A stretch of DNA of 64,000 nucleotides, taken from NCBI GenBank assembly GCA_015832175.1, contig WJXW01000007.1, positions 1,860,001 to 1,924,000 of the forward strand. Reading direction: 5' to 3'. Shown one piece after another: positions 34,240 to 45,868 of the stretch; position 1 is the stretch's first letter, and the number at the start of each line of letters is the position of its first letter. A model generated the notes under the pieces. That model searched no databases. It was not told the origin of the DNA and was given only the letters and a program-made list of their open reading frames with translations. A program made the translations under genes and the position numbers. This DNA is from Paraphaeosphaeria minitans (lineage: Eukaryota; Ascomycota; Dothideomycetes; Pleosporales; Didymosphaeriaceae).

Positions 34240-34581
34240 GGCTCTCTATGCGCAGGACAGGGAGCTCATGGCGGGCGCGGGTGGTGAATCTCCGGGTAGT
34301 GAATCTTCGGGGGTGGTGAAGGCTGGAGGAGCTGCGTAGGCAATCGCTAATTAGGTAGTTACCTAGGTACCGGTGCGATAGGTAGATACCCATTGGCTCA
34401 GCCCGCATCGCCGCATCACCGCATTGCCGCATCGCCGTCAGATGCATGGCGAAAGCTGTCTACAACTGCCTCACCAATTCCAAACGCCCCGTCCCATGCG
34501 CCGCCGCCGAGCACAGATGCACTGCCTCTGAGATAGTCATCGATACTGCTATCACCCACTGCAACTCGACGCCGCCCAGGC
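34240..34581. promoter_or_regulatory. Shared divergent promoter of VPS3-like and COY1-type genes
   Basis: The 342 bp between the two start codons contain a cluster of TAGGTA/TACCTA motifs at 34351-34390 (TTAGGTAG...TACCTAGGTACC...TAGGTAG) and small direct repeats (GGTGAATCTCC/GTGAATCTTCGG at about 34292-34315; CGCCGCATC at about 34407-34435). No coding content is seen. Confidence 0.5.
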
Positions 34582-36926
34582 ATGGAGAGCATCTCGGACA
34601 CGGAGAGCAGGAGCTCCCAGGACGCGACACGGAACGGAGATACCGACACGGTAGAGGAGAACAAGTTCCAGAAGGCCATAGGCGCGTGGCGGAGTACGTG
34701 ATGCCCCCCACCAGCAGCACCCGCAGACGCTGACCGCAGACGCAGACATTGACCTCACAACCCTCGTCCCGCAGCTCGACACGGTAGCCTCAGACGTCGT
34801 CGCACACCAGCGGGACACGCTCACCCAGCGCAAAGACCTCGCCCAAAAGACAAAGGACTTCCGCAAGCTCGACGATGCAAGCAAGCTCAACGACATCAAG
34901 GGCCTGCTGAAAGGTACGCCGTCTTGCTGCACACGTTGCCTCAGGTCCATGTTGACACTTTGTAGCATACCAGGGCTTCATCGACCTCATATCGAACCAG
35001 TCCAAGTCCGTGCAGGCCGCCTTCTTCCAGCTATATTCGCCCCTGTCAGAAGCACCCGACCCATATCCGCTTCTCGAAGCCTCCATCGACTCACTAGTCA
35101 CTGCCGAGGAGACCGTACCGAAGATTACCGCGGAGAACGAACGTCTGCAGAAGACCGTGGCAAGACTAACGTCGCAGCTAGAAGATGCCGAGAAGAAGCT
35201 CGACGAGGAACGTACCGCACGCAAAACCTCGGACGACAGCAGAGACAGCAACATCAAGGACGTCGAGGCATCCTGGGAAGCTGTGCTGGGCGAGAAACAG
35301 GACAACTGGGAGGCCAAAGAGAAGAGCCTGGAAGAGAAGGTCGAGAGCCAGGACCGCTTGCTGAAGGAGCTGAAGGCGAGCTACGAGGTCTCGCAGAGGC
35401 TTGCCCAAGGCGACGACGCCGGAGGGGACAACGGCCGGGGCGCGACCGCTGCCGAGCTCGACATTGTTACTTCCGAGCTGGAGAGGACGAGCCATCGCCT
35501 AGCCGAAGTGGAAGCCCGGAACGAACAGCTGCGTCGGGAGCTGGCGCAATCCGCCTCTGCTCATCTCACTCAGCCAGTTCCCGTCGAGGATGACCCAGCT
35601 TTCCTCCGTCTGCAGTCCGAGAATTCCTCTCTCTTGCGCAAGCTGGAGTCGGCTCGCTTCGAAAAGGACTCTGACAAGACCCGCCTGGAAACAGAAACAC
35701 GCAGCCTGGAGCGCGAGATCAAAGCCTTGAAGAGTGAGAAGGACGCCCTTCGCGACAAAGTGCACAGGTGGAGTGACTATGAGAACGTGAAGCAAGAGCT
35801 AGAAGTGCTCAAGGTAAATGCCTCGCCATGAGTTCGTCTGCTCTATACTAATCATCCGCAGTCCATAGAGTTCGCGACAGGTGACGATGATGATGAAGTC
35901 ACCGACATGACATTATCGCAAAACGGCGGTGCCAGCAAGGGCAAAGGTGAGACTCTAGAACAGCTCCTCCTCGCCCGCAACAAGAAGCTCAGCAATGAGC
36001 TCACCGTCCTGCGCGTCTCACACCAGGACCTACAAACCCGCCTCGAAGCCCTCCAAGAAGAACTGTCCAACACCAATATGGAGCTTGAGAAATCCAAACT
36101 CCTAAACGAAACCCTCGAAGCCGACCTCGAAAAGGTCCAGCAAGAAGCCTCCAACGCCTTCGACCCTTCCGCCATGTCAGTGGCCGGCACCTACACCTCG
36201 CGCTACCCACAGTCCTCCTTCGCACCCTCCACCCGCCGCGGCCGCGCCTCCTCCCCCACCTCCTCCATCATCTCCGGCTTTGACCCAGCCTCCGGTCCTC
36301 AAGGCGCCACCCTCTCCGCCCCCGGAAACGCCGGCATCCTCCCCATGGTCACCGCGCAACGCGACCGCTTTAAAAAGCGCAACACGGAACTCGAATCCGA
36401 GCTTCAAAAATCCTACACCACCGTCTCCTCCCTGCGCTCCGAAGTCGCCGCATTGCAAAAGGATAACCTCGACCTCTACGAGAAAACGCGTTACGTCTCG
36501 AGTTACAACCGCGGGCCCGCAGCCTCTACCGGGGCCTCCCACACACCCCTTTACACTTCAAATGATACGTCGAGCGGCCTGACGCTCGACCGCTACCGCT
36601 CCGCCTACGAGTCCAACATCAGCCCCTTTGCCGCTTTCCGCGGGCGCGAGTCCGCACGAGCGTTTAGGAGGATGCATGTTCTCGAGCGCTTCGTCTTCCG
36701 CGTCACGCGACTCGTGCTGCAGACGCGGACGAGCAGGAATGTTTTCGCAGCGTATCTCTTCAGTTTGCATTTCATGGTGTTTTACATGTTATTTTCGTAT
36801 GCCGGGGGAACTGCTGGGGCGGTGGTGGCGGAGGTCGCAGCCGCGGGAGGCCCAATCGCCGCCGCAGCGGACGAGGGGACGGTGTGGCAGAAGGAGGGTT
36901 TTGATGCAGCGGGGGCGGGAACCTAA
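34582..36926 (+). CDS. COY1: Golgi CASP/Coy1-family coiled-coil membrane protein
   Basis: Four exons: 34582-34693, 34740-34913, 34966-35813 and 35862-36926, about 732 residues. Residues about 25-100 carry the CASP N-terminal block (KFQKAIGAWR...LDTVASDVVAHQRD; RKDLAQKTKDFRKLDD). A very long coiled coil follows (about residues 130-570), interrupted by a low-complexity segment (YPQSSFAPSTRRGRASSPTSS). The C-terminal block LDRYRSAYESNISPFAAFRG, then ERFVFRVTRLVL and RTSRNVFAAYLFSLHFMVFY, is the conserved CASP tail with one transmembrane helix. Members are Golgi tail-anchored tethers that act in retrograde intra-Golgi traffic. An Ala/Gly-rich extension follows the membrane helix. All splice junctions keep the frame. 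Confidence 0.92.
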
Positions 36927-38299
36927 GGTAGACGAGTCATCTTTGGCTTTTGTATGATGTACGTTTGGCCATGTCGTGTACGATTGAGCGTCTCTGTGGA
37001 AATTTTTCTGGGCCGATGTTCGTTATGATGCCGGAATATGGTAGCATCGTATTCCACCAAGGATTTCGCTTACGCCCCTCTCTCAAAGCAAGCAGTGGGC
37101 CCGCAAAATCCCATTTGACCGGGTCGAGCGTATCTAACACAGACGAGATACACCTTGCCACCTCGAGCCTTGCACGTAGTTACCGCAGTCATGCTGTCCC
37201 CAACAACACCCAAAAATTCTCAGCGGCCTTTCTCTCCTGGTCCATATCCCAACCCAGATGAGCAAACAGGCGGCCACGAAGCGCAGACGGCAGTGCAGTG
37301 TCCGGCGCCACCCTAGGGGGTACCCTACAGCATGTAACTCGTCTGGACACTGGACAGCTGCAGCGCCATCAGGAAGTAAAGACAGCAAGCGAGATTGAGT
37401 AGCATGCTGTCGCGAGCTTCCTAATCGTCAAGCGACTCCGTTGGTGGGTTTGAGGTACATATTTCCAGCGAGGTTCTTCCCCGTCACCTAGGTATACCTA
37501 ATCTTCAAGTGACTGCAGTCAATCTTGTACCACACTCTTCCCTAACACTTCCTCTGCCTACACGCAACTACCCATTCCTGACAGGCTACACAAGGACCAT
37601 CAGGAATAACGAAAAGACTGCCTGGAGCCCCTGAATTAGCCGTCAGCAGAACCCTGCCTACGCCCAAAACAGCTTACCGTACAGGTGCGTAGGTACCTAC
37701 CTACTGGCATCCAACCTGCACGCTACCACAGCAAATTCTAAGTCTACCGCAGCACGTTTCCGAGCCCGTCTACCAACTCCAACTCAAGTCCAGACATCTA
37801 CACAAAAGTCCAGACCTCTCGACCGCTACGCCGTGACGTATCACCCCTCGCGGAGTATTTCCGCAAACCTACCCTTGCTCACCCATCTGGTCTAGCCCAC
37901 TGCAGCCCCCGCATGCAAACCTCGCAGCAACGTCCTGCATGGCTGCACTAGTGTGCATCGCCATGGGCGCTGGTTGGCGCGCCGAAAGCTTCTTATCGTC
38001 TACTGTCGAGTCAACGTCGTGATAAGAGAGCACATCAACGCAAGGCTCAGTGAGGGGTTGCTGATTGCATAGTGCATGCAGGGCTTGGTACGGGATCCGA
38101 TGTGCGGGATGCGCAGATGCGATATAAGATGGTAGGTAGTGCAGCGCACGCGCTGGAGGACTGAGTTGTGTGACGGTGAGACAAGACAAGACAAGACAAG
38201 ACCGCCAGCGTCTGCTCGACACCACACAATAAGATCGTTTTCTACCCTTCGTGCTGGAGCTCTGCGAGTCGATCGAGGCATTGCTGTTGAGATACCGCC
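36927..38299. other. Intergenic region and permease promoter
   Basis: No gene seen. It holds TAGGTA/TACCTA clusters at 37485-37501 and 37688-37706 and a (ACAAG)4 repeat at 38181-38200, about 100 bp before the next ATG. Confidence 0.5.
38181..38200. repeat. (ACAAG)4 pentamer repeat in the permease promoter
   Basis: Four perfect copies about 100 bp upstream of the permease start codon. Confidence 0.85.
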
Positions 38300-40297
38300 A
38301 TGGCGGAAGAAGTTCCCAAGTACGATGCTGAGAGGCGGGGCTCTTTGAATGGGGTTGCAGAGGGTCTTGCGAGCGAGGACGATGCCGCGGTCTTGGGTAT
38401 GTAGGCCGACTGTTAGCAGCGAAACAGACTGACTGAACTTGCGTAGCGAAGCTGGGCTATAAGCAAGAGCTGCGGAGGAACTTTGGCATCATTGAGGTCT
38501 TTGGCATTGCGTTTTCCATCATGGGTCTGCTTCCGTCTATAGCTTCGACGCTGGCGTACTCGCTGCCCGCTGGACCTGCAGGGCTTGTCTGGGTATGTTG
38601 GATGCTATTCGTGTTGGAGGATCAATGTGCTGATGTGTCTAGGGATGGTTCACTGCCAGTGCATTCATCTTTGTCGTTGGCCTCGCAATGGCGGACTTAG
38701 GAAGTGCAATGCCCACATCTGGAGGCTTGTACTGGTGGAGTGCGATCTGCCTCGATCTACTACCTATCAGATATCGAAACTGACGAGACACAGCACACTA
38801 CTTCGCCAGCCCGAAGACGCGCAACGCGTTGTCCTTTTTGGTTGGGTACAGCAACACACTGGGACTTGTTGGCGGACTATGCAGCATTGACTACGGCTTT
38901 GCGCTGATGTTCGTCTCGGTCATTGTCATATCTCGGGATGGCGAATGGGAACCTTCCAATGGCATCGTCTACGTGGTATTCATGTGCTGCGTCTTAGTCC
39001 ATGGCGTGCTTGCATCCACCATATCCCAAGCGATGGCAAAGTTGCAAACCATTTTCGTAATGTGAGTACGGCTCCCAGGAAATTGATATTATACAGTTAT
39101 TGGAAAGGCCTGACGTGAGCAGAGCAAACTTCATTCTCATCGCTGCGACGATAATCGCGCTCCCCATCGGACGGAAACACGAGCGCAACGATGGGAAGTA
39201 CATTTTCGGCCACACCGACAACCTAACGACGTGGTCTCCCGGCTTTGCATGGTTCCTCACATGGCTCTCGCCGATCTGGACGATAGGAGGGTTTGATTCC
39301 TGTGTACACATGTCGGAGGAAGCTTCCAACGCCACGAAAGCCGTTCCGTACGGCATCCTGATGAGGTGTGCCTTCCCCCGACCCCCACCAACTTCGAGCC
39401 TTCTAACACCCCCTCCAGCATTGGCAGCTGCTGGTTCTTCGGCTGGATAGTCTGCATCGTCCTCGCGGCCTGCATGACGCGGGACACCTCTACGCTCCTC
39501 GAATCCCCCTTCGGCCAGCCCATGGCGCAAATCTACTACGACGCGCTCGGTAAGCACGGCGCCTTGGGCATGATGAGCCTCCTCTTCATCGTGCAGTTCC
39601 TCATGGGCCTTTCCATCCTCGTCGCGGTGAGTCGCCAATCCTGGGCCTTCTCCCGCGACGGCGCACTCCCCTTCAGCTCGTTCTTCCGCCGCGTCTCGCC
39701 CAGGCTGCTCATCCCGGTGCGCGCGGTCTGGGGCTGCGTCCTCGTCGCCTGCGTGCTGGGCTTGCTGTGCTTGATAGCGCCGGCGGCAGCGTCGGCGCTG
39801 TTCTCGCTGGCCGTTGCGGCGAACAACGTCGCGTGGGGCACGCCGATCCTGTGCCGCCTCGTCTGGGGCCAGAAGAAGTTCAAGCCCGGGCCCGTCTACA
39901 CGGGGGACAAGCTCTCGCGGCCGGTCGGCTGGCTGGCCGTTTTGTTCCTGTTGTTTGGCATCGTGCTTGCCATGTTTCCTGCGAGTGGGCCGAGTCCGAC
40001 GCCCCAGACGATGAACTACACCGTTGTCGTCAACTGTGCGGTCTGGGGCGGGAGTCTGGCGTACTACTTTATTGGTGAGCAGGACCGGTTTACCATACTT
40101 GTTGCGCATGCTAATGAATTGTAGATGCGAGGAAGTGGTTCACTGGGCCGAAGATTACGCTCACTGAGGCTGATCTCACAGATGAGCAACAGGCGGTGCT
40201 TCGGGAGGAGGGATTGCAGATTGAGGGTGTTTCTACGACTGTGGAGAGTGTGCAAGGTGGAGGAGAAAAGGGAGAACATGGTGCAGCGAAAACCTGA
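38300..40297 (+). CDS. Amino acid/GABA/choline permease (APC superfamily, Uga4/Hnm1-like)
   Basis: Seven exons: 38300-38396, 38447-38592, 38643-38739, 38794-39061, 39123-39365, 39419-40074 and 40125-40297, about 559 residues. Conserved blocks are RNFGIIEVFGIAFSIMGLLP, PSIASTLAYSLPAGPAG, ADLGSAMPTSGGLYWW (helix 3, substrate region), GYSNTLGLVGG, GFDSCVHMSEEASNATKAVP and SRQSWAFSRDGALPFS. These define the ACT group with Uga4-like GABA permease and choline transporter Hnm1. About 12 membrane helices are expected, mostly in exons 2-6. The cytosolic C-tail is hydrophilic. The third intron is unusual because its donor (A|GTGCGA) is weak but is the one that gives YWWTHYF. Substrate cannot be settled from sequence. 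An open antisense frame at 38994-40109 is only its mirror. Confidence 0.88.
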
Positions 40298-41720
40298 GAG
40301 TCTTGGGTACCTGGACTTGAGACAATCCATGTAGAAGGTGGATGGTACCAACGATCTTCAGGACACCGGTTACTTACTCACGTTGTCCAAGATGGATGAT
40401 TGATAGTAAGGACAGTCCCGTCTTGATTCATCGTGAGATTGATGTCAATGACACCAGCCGGGGTATTTATATCTTTCGAAGGCGCGGGGTAAGGCTGGTG
40501 TAAAGGTACTTCTGGGTTTCGTGAACAAAGGGGGCAGTCGCCGGCGTTGCGGGTGCAATTGTTCGTGCAGCGTGGGCGAAGCGGGAGTTTGCTGCCGTTT
40601 CCGTTACAGTCAAGGATCTCAGGCTCGTCGTCGTCGTCGTCATTGCTGTTATGGATGAATTGGATGAAATCTGATCACGGCTAGCACACGACATCGACCA
40701 CATCCGCCTCGACCTCCTGCACCCAAGCCATCATCCCGACGACCTCGGGGTCGAAGTCAACAACCGCAGTGCCTTGGGCGGCGGACGACGTGTTGCTATC
40801 TTAGTCAACCCATGCAATCTGTAAAAGCACACAGTCAGCGAGGTCAGTTAGATTCTCCCGCTCATTCTTGAGCCGCCTCTGGGCCTTTGCGAGTTGGCCC
40901 TGTTAGCCAGAGCTGTTAGTGGCCATGGTCGCAGGTAGACGGAAGAGGCTTGGTCGGGTTCTGTAGGGTTGCGATGTCGATCGTACCTGGGTGTGGTGCG
41001 TCCGCGGTGTACATGTTGGGATGTGGAAGAAACCAACTGGGGGTATATATCTATAGGACATGTTCGGTACCAAACGGCCCTCAGTCCTCACTCTCGTACA
41101 TGAAAGTTGTCACACGCAAAAGATATGCTTCAGAACGTCTACCCTATCAAAAACTTGCTTACTCCACTCCCTCATCGTCGGATTGGTTCCCCTTCCTCAA
41201 GACCTGCCCAGCGGGCTCGGTGTCAGTGAAAGAAAGTAAAAAAAAAGGACATGTTGAATACCATTCAGGATGCTGCAGTGCTCGGCATTGTAGCTGCCAA
41301 GAGCTGGCGAGAACGAAGCCATCGAGAGAAAGCACTTCTCAGGCTGATGGTACGTCTCAGGATCTCGGACACTGCACTCCCGTCTGATCGAGCGCCTGGT
41401 GCTCCAACTGAAGATGTGTGATCGGGCGGCCACTCACCCCCACGTGGCTCACCCTTTGCGATAGGTACCGACAGAGTCCACGCAGGCCGAAATTTGTCCG
41501 ACAAACCTGAGATGGTCGTGCATGCGTCGCCGATTATTGGGCCTGCGCAGAAGACGAGTGATTTGACGAATGCATCTGTCGCATCAAAAATTTCATTATT
41601 TGGTTGAAGTTGCATGCCTGCCATGCAAGGCACATTCCCTCACAATCCACACCACATTGTAAGCGAAAAACCACGACTTCATCTATCCCCACCCGCTTCG
41701 TCTCCCTCCTTGGTCACTGC
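40298..41720. other. Intergenic region containing a broken minus-strand reading frame
   Basis: Outside the entry at 40378-41061, nothing is recognised. From 41100 to 41720 no gene or repeat is seen. Confidence 0.45.
40378..41061 (-). pseudogene. Interrupted reading frame of unknown family (possible pseudogene or unusually spliced gene)
   Basis: The minus strand from an ATG at 40926 to the TGA at 40380-40378 keeps one reading frame of 182 codons but contains stops at 40905-40903, 40803-40801, 40683-40681 and 40677-40675. Between the stops it looks protein-like: GQLAKAQRRLKNERENL, AVVDFDPEVVGMMAWVQEVE, then DDDDDEPEILDCNGNG and a Cys cluster (CTNNC, then CPLC after seven residues) and HPSW near the end. 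A possible first exon at 41061-40987 (MSYRYIPPVGFFHIPTC...) would join at GTACGA...CTAACAG, phase 0, and remove the first stop; the rest stay. I do not recognise the family. A real gene with very short introns is the alternative. Confidence 0.35.
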
Positions 41721-44693
41721 TCAGTACTCCACGGTCTTAACCCGGCTCCTGATCTCCTCTGGAAGCTCCTCCGCCTTCACGATACCCATCTTGATCGCAT
41801 CGCCCCAGAAGAACAGCGCTCGCTCCTGCGTGTAGCCCAGGTAGTCAAACTCTTCCTCCTCCTCAGCCTGTGGTTCGTCAGCATCTGCACCAGCATCCCA
41901 CTCTCCATTGCGTCTTCCCGCACGGTCTTCTTCACTCACTTCGCTTTGCTTCTCCTTGTCCTCAGCCGCAGCCTCATCCCTAACCTCCTTTGTCGCGCTC
42001 TCCGCCGGGGCAGCCTTCTCCTCGTCGCCGTCAAAGTCTGGCATCCCCGGTATCACAGCCTGCACGATGCCCCAGGCGATCCAGAATGCGGAGCTCGCCA
42101 TGCGCCACAGCCGCGTCTCAGCCATGAGTCTGCGCGTCTCGTCCTCGATGCTCTGCTCAACCTGCGCCTCATGCTCGTGGTACGAGTAGCGCTCGCCGGG
42201 CGGCGCGCGGGAATCAAGCATGAAGGCAGAGATGGTGGTGGGTGTGGCGGTGGCCGCGAGCGCGGTGCTGCTTCCGGAGGACTGGAGGGGGTCGAGGTGG
42301 GGCGTGGGCGGGTTGGACGAGTGGCCGCGGGAGGCTTTGAAGGTGGGGTTGTGCTTGAGGTAGGCGCGGATGAAGCGGTGTTGCTCCTCGGGAGTTGGGT
42401 AGATGGAGGTGTTGATGCGGTAGGGTTTGGGGTCGTGGTAGTTGTAGCACCATTCGTTCTGTGCCCTTGTTAGCTGAAGTCTGCTGCGAGGACGGCCAGG
42501 AGGGAATAGGAGCCTTACGAAGTGATTGGCGAATTCATAGCCAGGGAGATCAGCGTTGGAGTACTCGAAGTCGATGACAATGAGCTGTTTGTGCTCGTTC
42601 GCTGGGAGAAGCAGAGGCGATTCTCCTAATGGCGTCATACGCAGTATGTTTCCGTATTGCGTCTGTGTCCATTTGTCAGTATGGTTGTCCAACGTTCAAC
42701 ACGCGCAGCTTACATCGTTATGAGCAAAGACCAGTCGTTCGTTGAGCTTTTCGATACCTCCGTACTGCTCTTCAAGCCAAGCTCGGTATTTCTCCACGGT
42801 CTTCCGGAAGATGGGCCACTCCACGCCACATACAAGTCCTCGATCCTTCCACCTATCAGCGGCCGCCTGCACATTCCCTTGAGTACCGTCTATAATCTGC
42901 CGATCCAGCCAGGACATTCTCCTCTCAGCTCGATCGACCCACTTATCCCAACTCTGCCAAACGAAAGGGCCAGCTTCTCGCTCTTTAGGAAGAAGATCAA
43001 TGCCTTCGTGTAGCTCCCTCATGCGTTTCGCAATCTGCTTTGAAGTGTCCGGCTGGCGGAGTTCTTGTGGGGTCAATGCCCTCGCGTTGAAAAACTCCTC
43101 AAACCGACCATTGGTGAAAGTACCTAGCATTCGGGGTCCGATCCGCTTGCGAGCAAGCCTCCGCAGAATTTGCAATTCTGCCTCTCGATCGATCAGGTGC
43201 TCAACTTGCGGACCATATATACGCAGTAGCAGTTTGCTTCACAAGTTAGCGTAGCCTTGGAGACGGAAACATTGACTTACGGAGGAGGGTTCCTCGGTGC
43301 AGAAACTCCTTCCTCACGAGGTGTCTGTTCGGGCAGATCTTTGGGAGGAGAGACTACGTATACAGCGTTTGTCAGAGCGCCGCTCAGCCGATCAACGCTG
43401 ATCTCACCGCTCAAATCCAACGGCACTCGCCGCCAGCCTTTGAGCTTCAGAGTATGAGTAAGTCGCACAATCTCGTACTTGAAGGTTGCCCATGCCTCCT
43501 TCTCCTTCTTGGCTCGACGAGTAGAGACTTTTGTCAAACCGTCAGTGCTTTCTGACGCGGGGCCGCCAGCTCCGTACGTCATGGTCTTAGAATTATCAAG
43601 AACAGCCTCGCAGCCGGGCACAAGCTGTTCAATAGAGTCAAGGTGGTCTTCCCCCGACGATATAGTGGAGCTACGTTTGAAAAGAGACAACTTCCGATGG
43701 TGAGAACCGCCTCTGTGAAATCGAGGCGATCCATCTGTAGACTTGAGGGACATGGTTCTCTCTAGAATCATGGCGAGCTGATCCAAGGCCACCGAACCAT
43801 CAGATGAGTCGGAGCCGCGCCTCTCTCCTTCAGCAGAATGGTCGCTCTTGGGTCCACCTAGGGTGTGCTCGACTGCAGAAGCTACTTTGGCAGCCGCAGC
43901 CTTGCGTTTTGATTTTCGTGCATGTCGGCGAACCTTTTCAGTTTTGAGCCATGTCGTGAGCTGCTTGATCAAGTTCTCGTGGGATTGTCGCGATGGGAGA
44001 CCTTCAGAGCTGTCTGAAAGCAGAGAGTTGTATGATGGGTTGCCTTCTGCGGATTGCCTACTCGCCGGAACAAGCCGCTCGACAGATGGCCTGCCGGTAA
44101 GTCTCTTCCCGCTCACATTGGCGCGAAATTGTTTGGCAGCCTGCCCAAGGTCGAAGTATTCACCACCGCTTAGGTCTTTATGCTGGCCTCGCATCAAAGG
44201 TGAGATGCTCTCAATCTCAGGGTCGGCAATTGAGACAACTGGGAGAAAGAGTAAGCCATTCAGTTTTAACTTTCAGCCGACGGGCGATGCGTCTGTGTGC
44301 GTGTACTCTCACAAGACTTCGCGATACGTTCCAATGTTGTTGTGCTATATTGACCTAGAGACATGAAGATTCGCAACAGAGCAAGCCCTTCTCGTTCACT
44401 GTACGTGCGGCCATGGACAAGAGACAGACGACCTTTGGCTGGTGCAATGGTGCAGTGGCAGAGTCGGAGTGAAGTGACGAATTGAACATCATGTACAAAG
44501 CACTAGGAAAGGACGAGGCATCGCACACGCAACAAGACCACAGCATCTTCGTCGCGAAAGCACAAGGTAGGAAGAACTAACCTTTGGAGCTGCTCGGGCG
44601 TGGCGACGTGCCATCTTGCACGCTGCGGCTGCTCGGCTGCAGCTTTGGGCTTGTTGATGCAGGCGCTTGGGGCTCGTCATTCAAGGACGCCAT
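41721..44693 (-). CDS. CKI1: Choline/ethanolamine kinase
   Basis: Five minus-strand exons: 44693-44582, 44238-43281, 43236-42714, 42662-42519 and 42458-41721, about 824 residues. The catalytic part has an N-terminal choline-kinase block (WRRVPLDLSGEISVDRLSGALTNAVY), then KLLLRIYGPQVEHLIDREAE, the Brenner motif HNDTQYGNIL (about residues 529-538) and the choline-kinase motif VIDFEYSNADLPGYEFANHF. It catalyses ATP-dependent phosphorylation of choline or ethanolamine, the first Kennedy-pathway step, in the cytosol. The first 320 residues are a Ser/Arg/Lys-rich, poorly conserved extension, so the protein is longer than yeast Cki1. The acidic C-terminal segment before DYLGYTQERALFFWGD is also low complexity. 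The first exon (37 codons) is separated by a 343-bp intron and is tentative; the rest is solid. Confidence 0.88.
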
Positions 44694-45335
44694 TGCGCAT
44701 TCACCAAGACTGTGGAAGCGATCCTGTAGTCGTGTGTCGGGTAGATGACCAAGTAAGCAGGCCAGGCCAGGGAATTTCGCGACTTGCGGTATTCCTAGTG
44801 TGCGGCCGCAGCAATTTGGGTTCCCCGTCGAAGCGGGAATCGGGCGAGCAGGGCTCCTATCGGTGACGCTAGGTACTGGCCCTGCAGTTGGGGTAAAGGT
44901 GCCAAGATTGATTGGCGTATGTAGGGCGAGAGCTCGTGCACGTGTCTGCAGCTGCGGTGAGAGAGGGAGCAGAGAAGCCGAACTCGTACACTTGCACGTC
45001 AATAGATGGTTGTTGCAAGTGGCGAGAGAAGAGACTTGGAACGTACGTACCTGAGTGCGTACGTAGGCAGTCCCGTGATGTGACACGGCGGCGGCTTCCC
45101 AGTTTGCACCCTCACGCCTATCAGCGGCTTGTGTCATCGTGGTGGCGGTGCACCTGACCATGGGCGCGCCAAGAGGGGGCATGTCTCAGCCTAGTGTAGT
45201 AATAGGAGTAGGGGTAAGGAACGTTTTTATGCCACCTAGAGCACTTAGCGTGGGCTAGGGTAGGCCAGTGGCTACGAGTTTAAATCTATTTTTTCTTACT
45301 AAAATTAAAAAAGTTTAAACCTAGTTTTTTATTAA
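44694..45335. other. Intergenic flank, becoming AT-rich
   Basis: Promoter region of the choline kinase gene up to about 45180, GC-rich with no repeat. Composition changes sharply near 45180-45290 to T/A-rich sequence that leads into the 19-bp repeat array. No gene is supported. Confidence 0.5.
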
Positions 45336-45868
45336 TTATTTGCTTGTTAATTCCTTATTAGCTTGTTAATTTATTATTCGCTTATTAATTCTTTATTCGC
45401 TTATTAACTTATTATTCTTTAATTAATTTATTATTTATTTGTTAATTTATTATTTGCTTATTGATTCCTAATTAGCTCGTTAATTTATTATTTACTTATT
45501 AATTCTTTATTGTAACGGGTAGATCACGATATTGTTGTAGTGTTGTAGTATCTAGCGCTAAGGCCTTATAGAGGGCCTGTGCGCTAAGCGAGCTTGCTAC
45601 GTAAAACCTATACTACGCACTAACTCTACACAAGACAAGTCTTATTCTATTAATATTACTAGAGTCATCCTTTCACTGTCCTTCCTAGTGTGAAGCAAGT
45701 ACTATTGCCTATAACTAGATCTCACATTTATTTCCTTATTAACTTATTATTCGTTTATTAATTTATTATTTATTTATTAATTTATTATTTACTTATTAAT
45801 TTATTATTTGCTTATTAATTTATTATTCGCTTATTAATTTATTATTCGCTTGTTAATTTATTATTTTA
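45336..45868. repeat. 19-bp AT-rich minisatellite, about 16 copies, split by a solo LTR
   Basis: Nine consecutive 19-nt units run from 45336 to 45506. The consensus is TTATTTGCTTATTAATTTA, with differences at a few positions (G/C/A in the middle, TTCC or TTCT endings). After the LTR insert at 45511-45726, seven more 19-nt units run from 45728 to 45860, ending in a partial unit. Removing the LTR and one copy of the 5-bp duplication restores the 19-nt spacing exactly. Non-coding. Confidence 0.92.
45511..45726. mobile_element. Solo long terminal repeat (LTR) with 5-bp target site duplication
   Basis: 216 bp beginning TGTAAC and ending CTCACA, so it has the TG...CA ends of LTRs. It is less AT-rich than, and unrelated to, the 19-bp units on both sides. 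TTTAT lies immediately before (45506-45510) and after (45727-45731), a candidate target duplication. Because TTTAT is frequent in the array, the stronger evidence is that excision of the element plus one TTTAT leaves the minisatellite in perfect register. No internal retrotransposon region is present, so it is a solo LTR left after recombination. Superfamily cannot be told from one LTR. Confidence 0.8.

Noticed and set aside
38994..40109. A 371-codon minus-strand open frame
   Set aside because: It is the antisense of the permease exons, is Arg/Ala/His-rich and has no domain; GC-rich third positions keep it open.
26842..40297. A biosynthetic or catabolic cluster from MFS transporter, permease and the nearby aminotransferase
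   Set aside because: The genes are separated by housekeeping genes and no core biosynthetic enzyme or pathway regulator is present.
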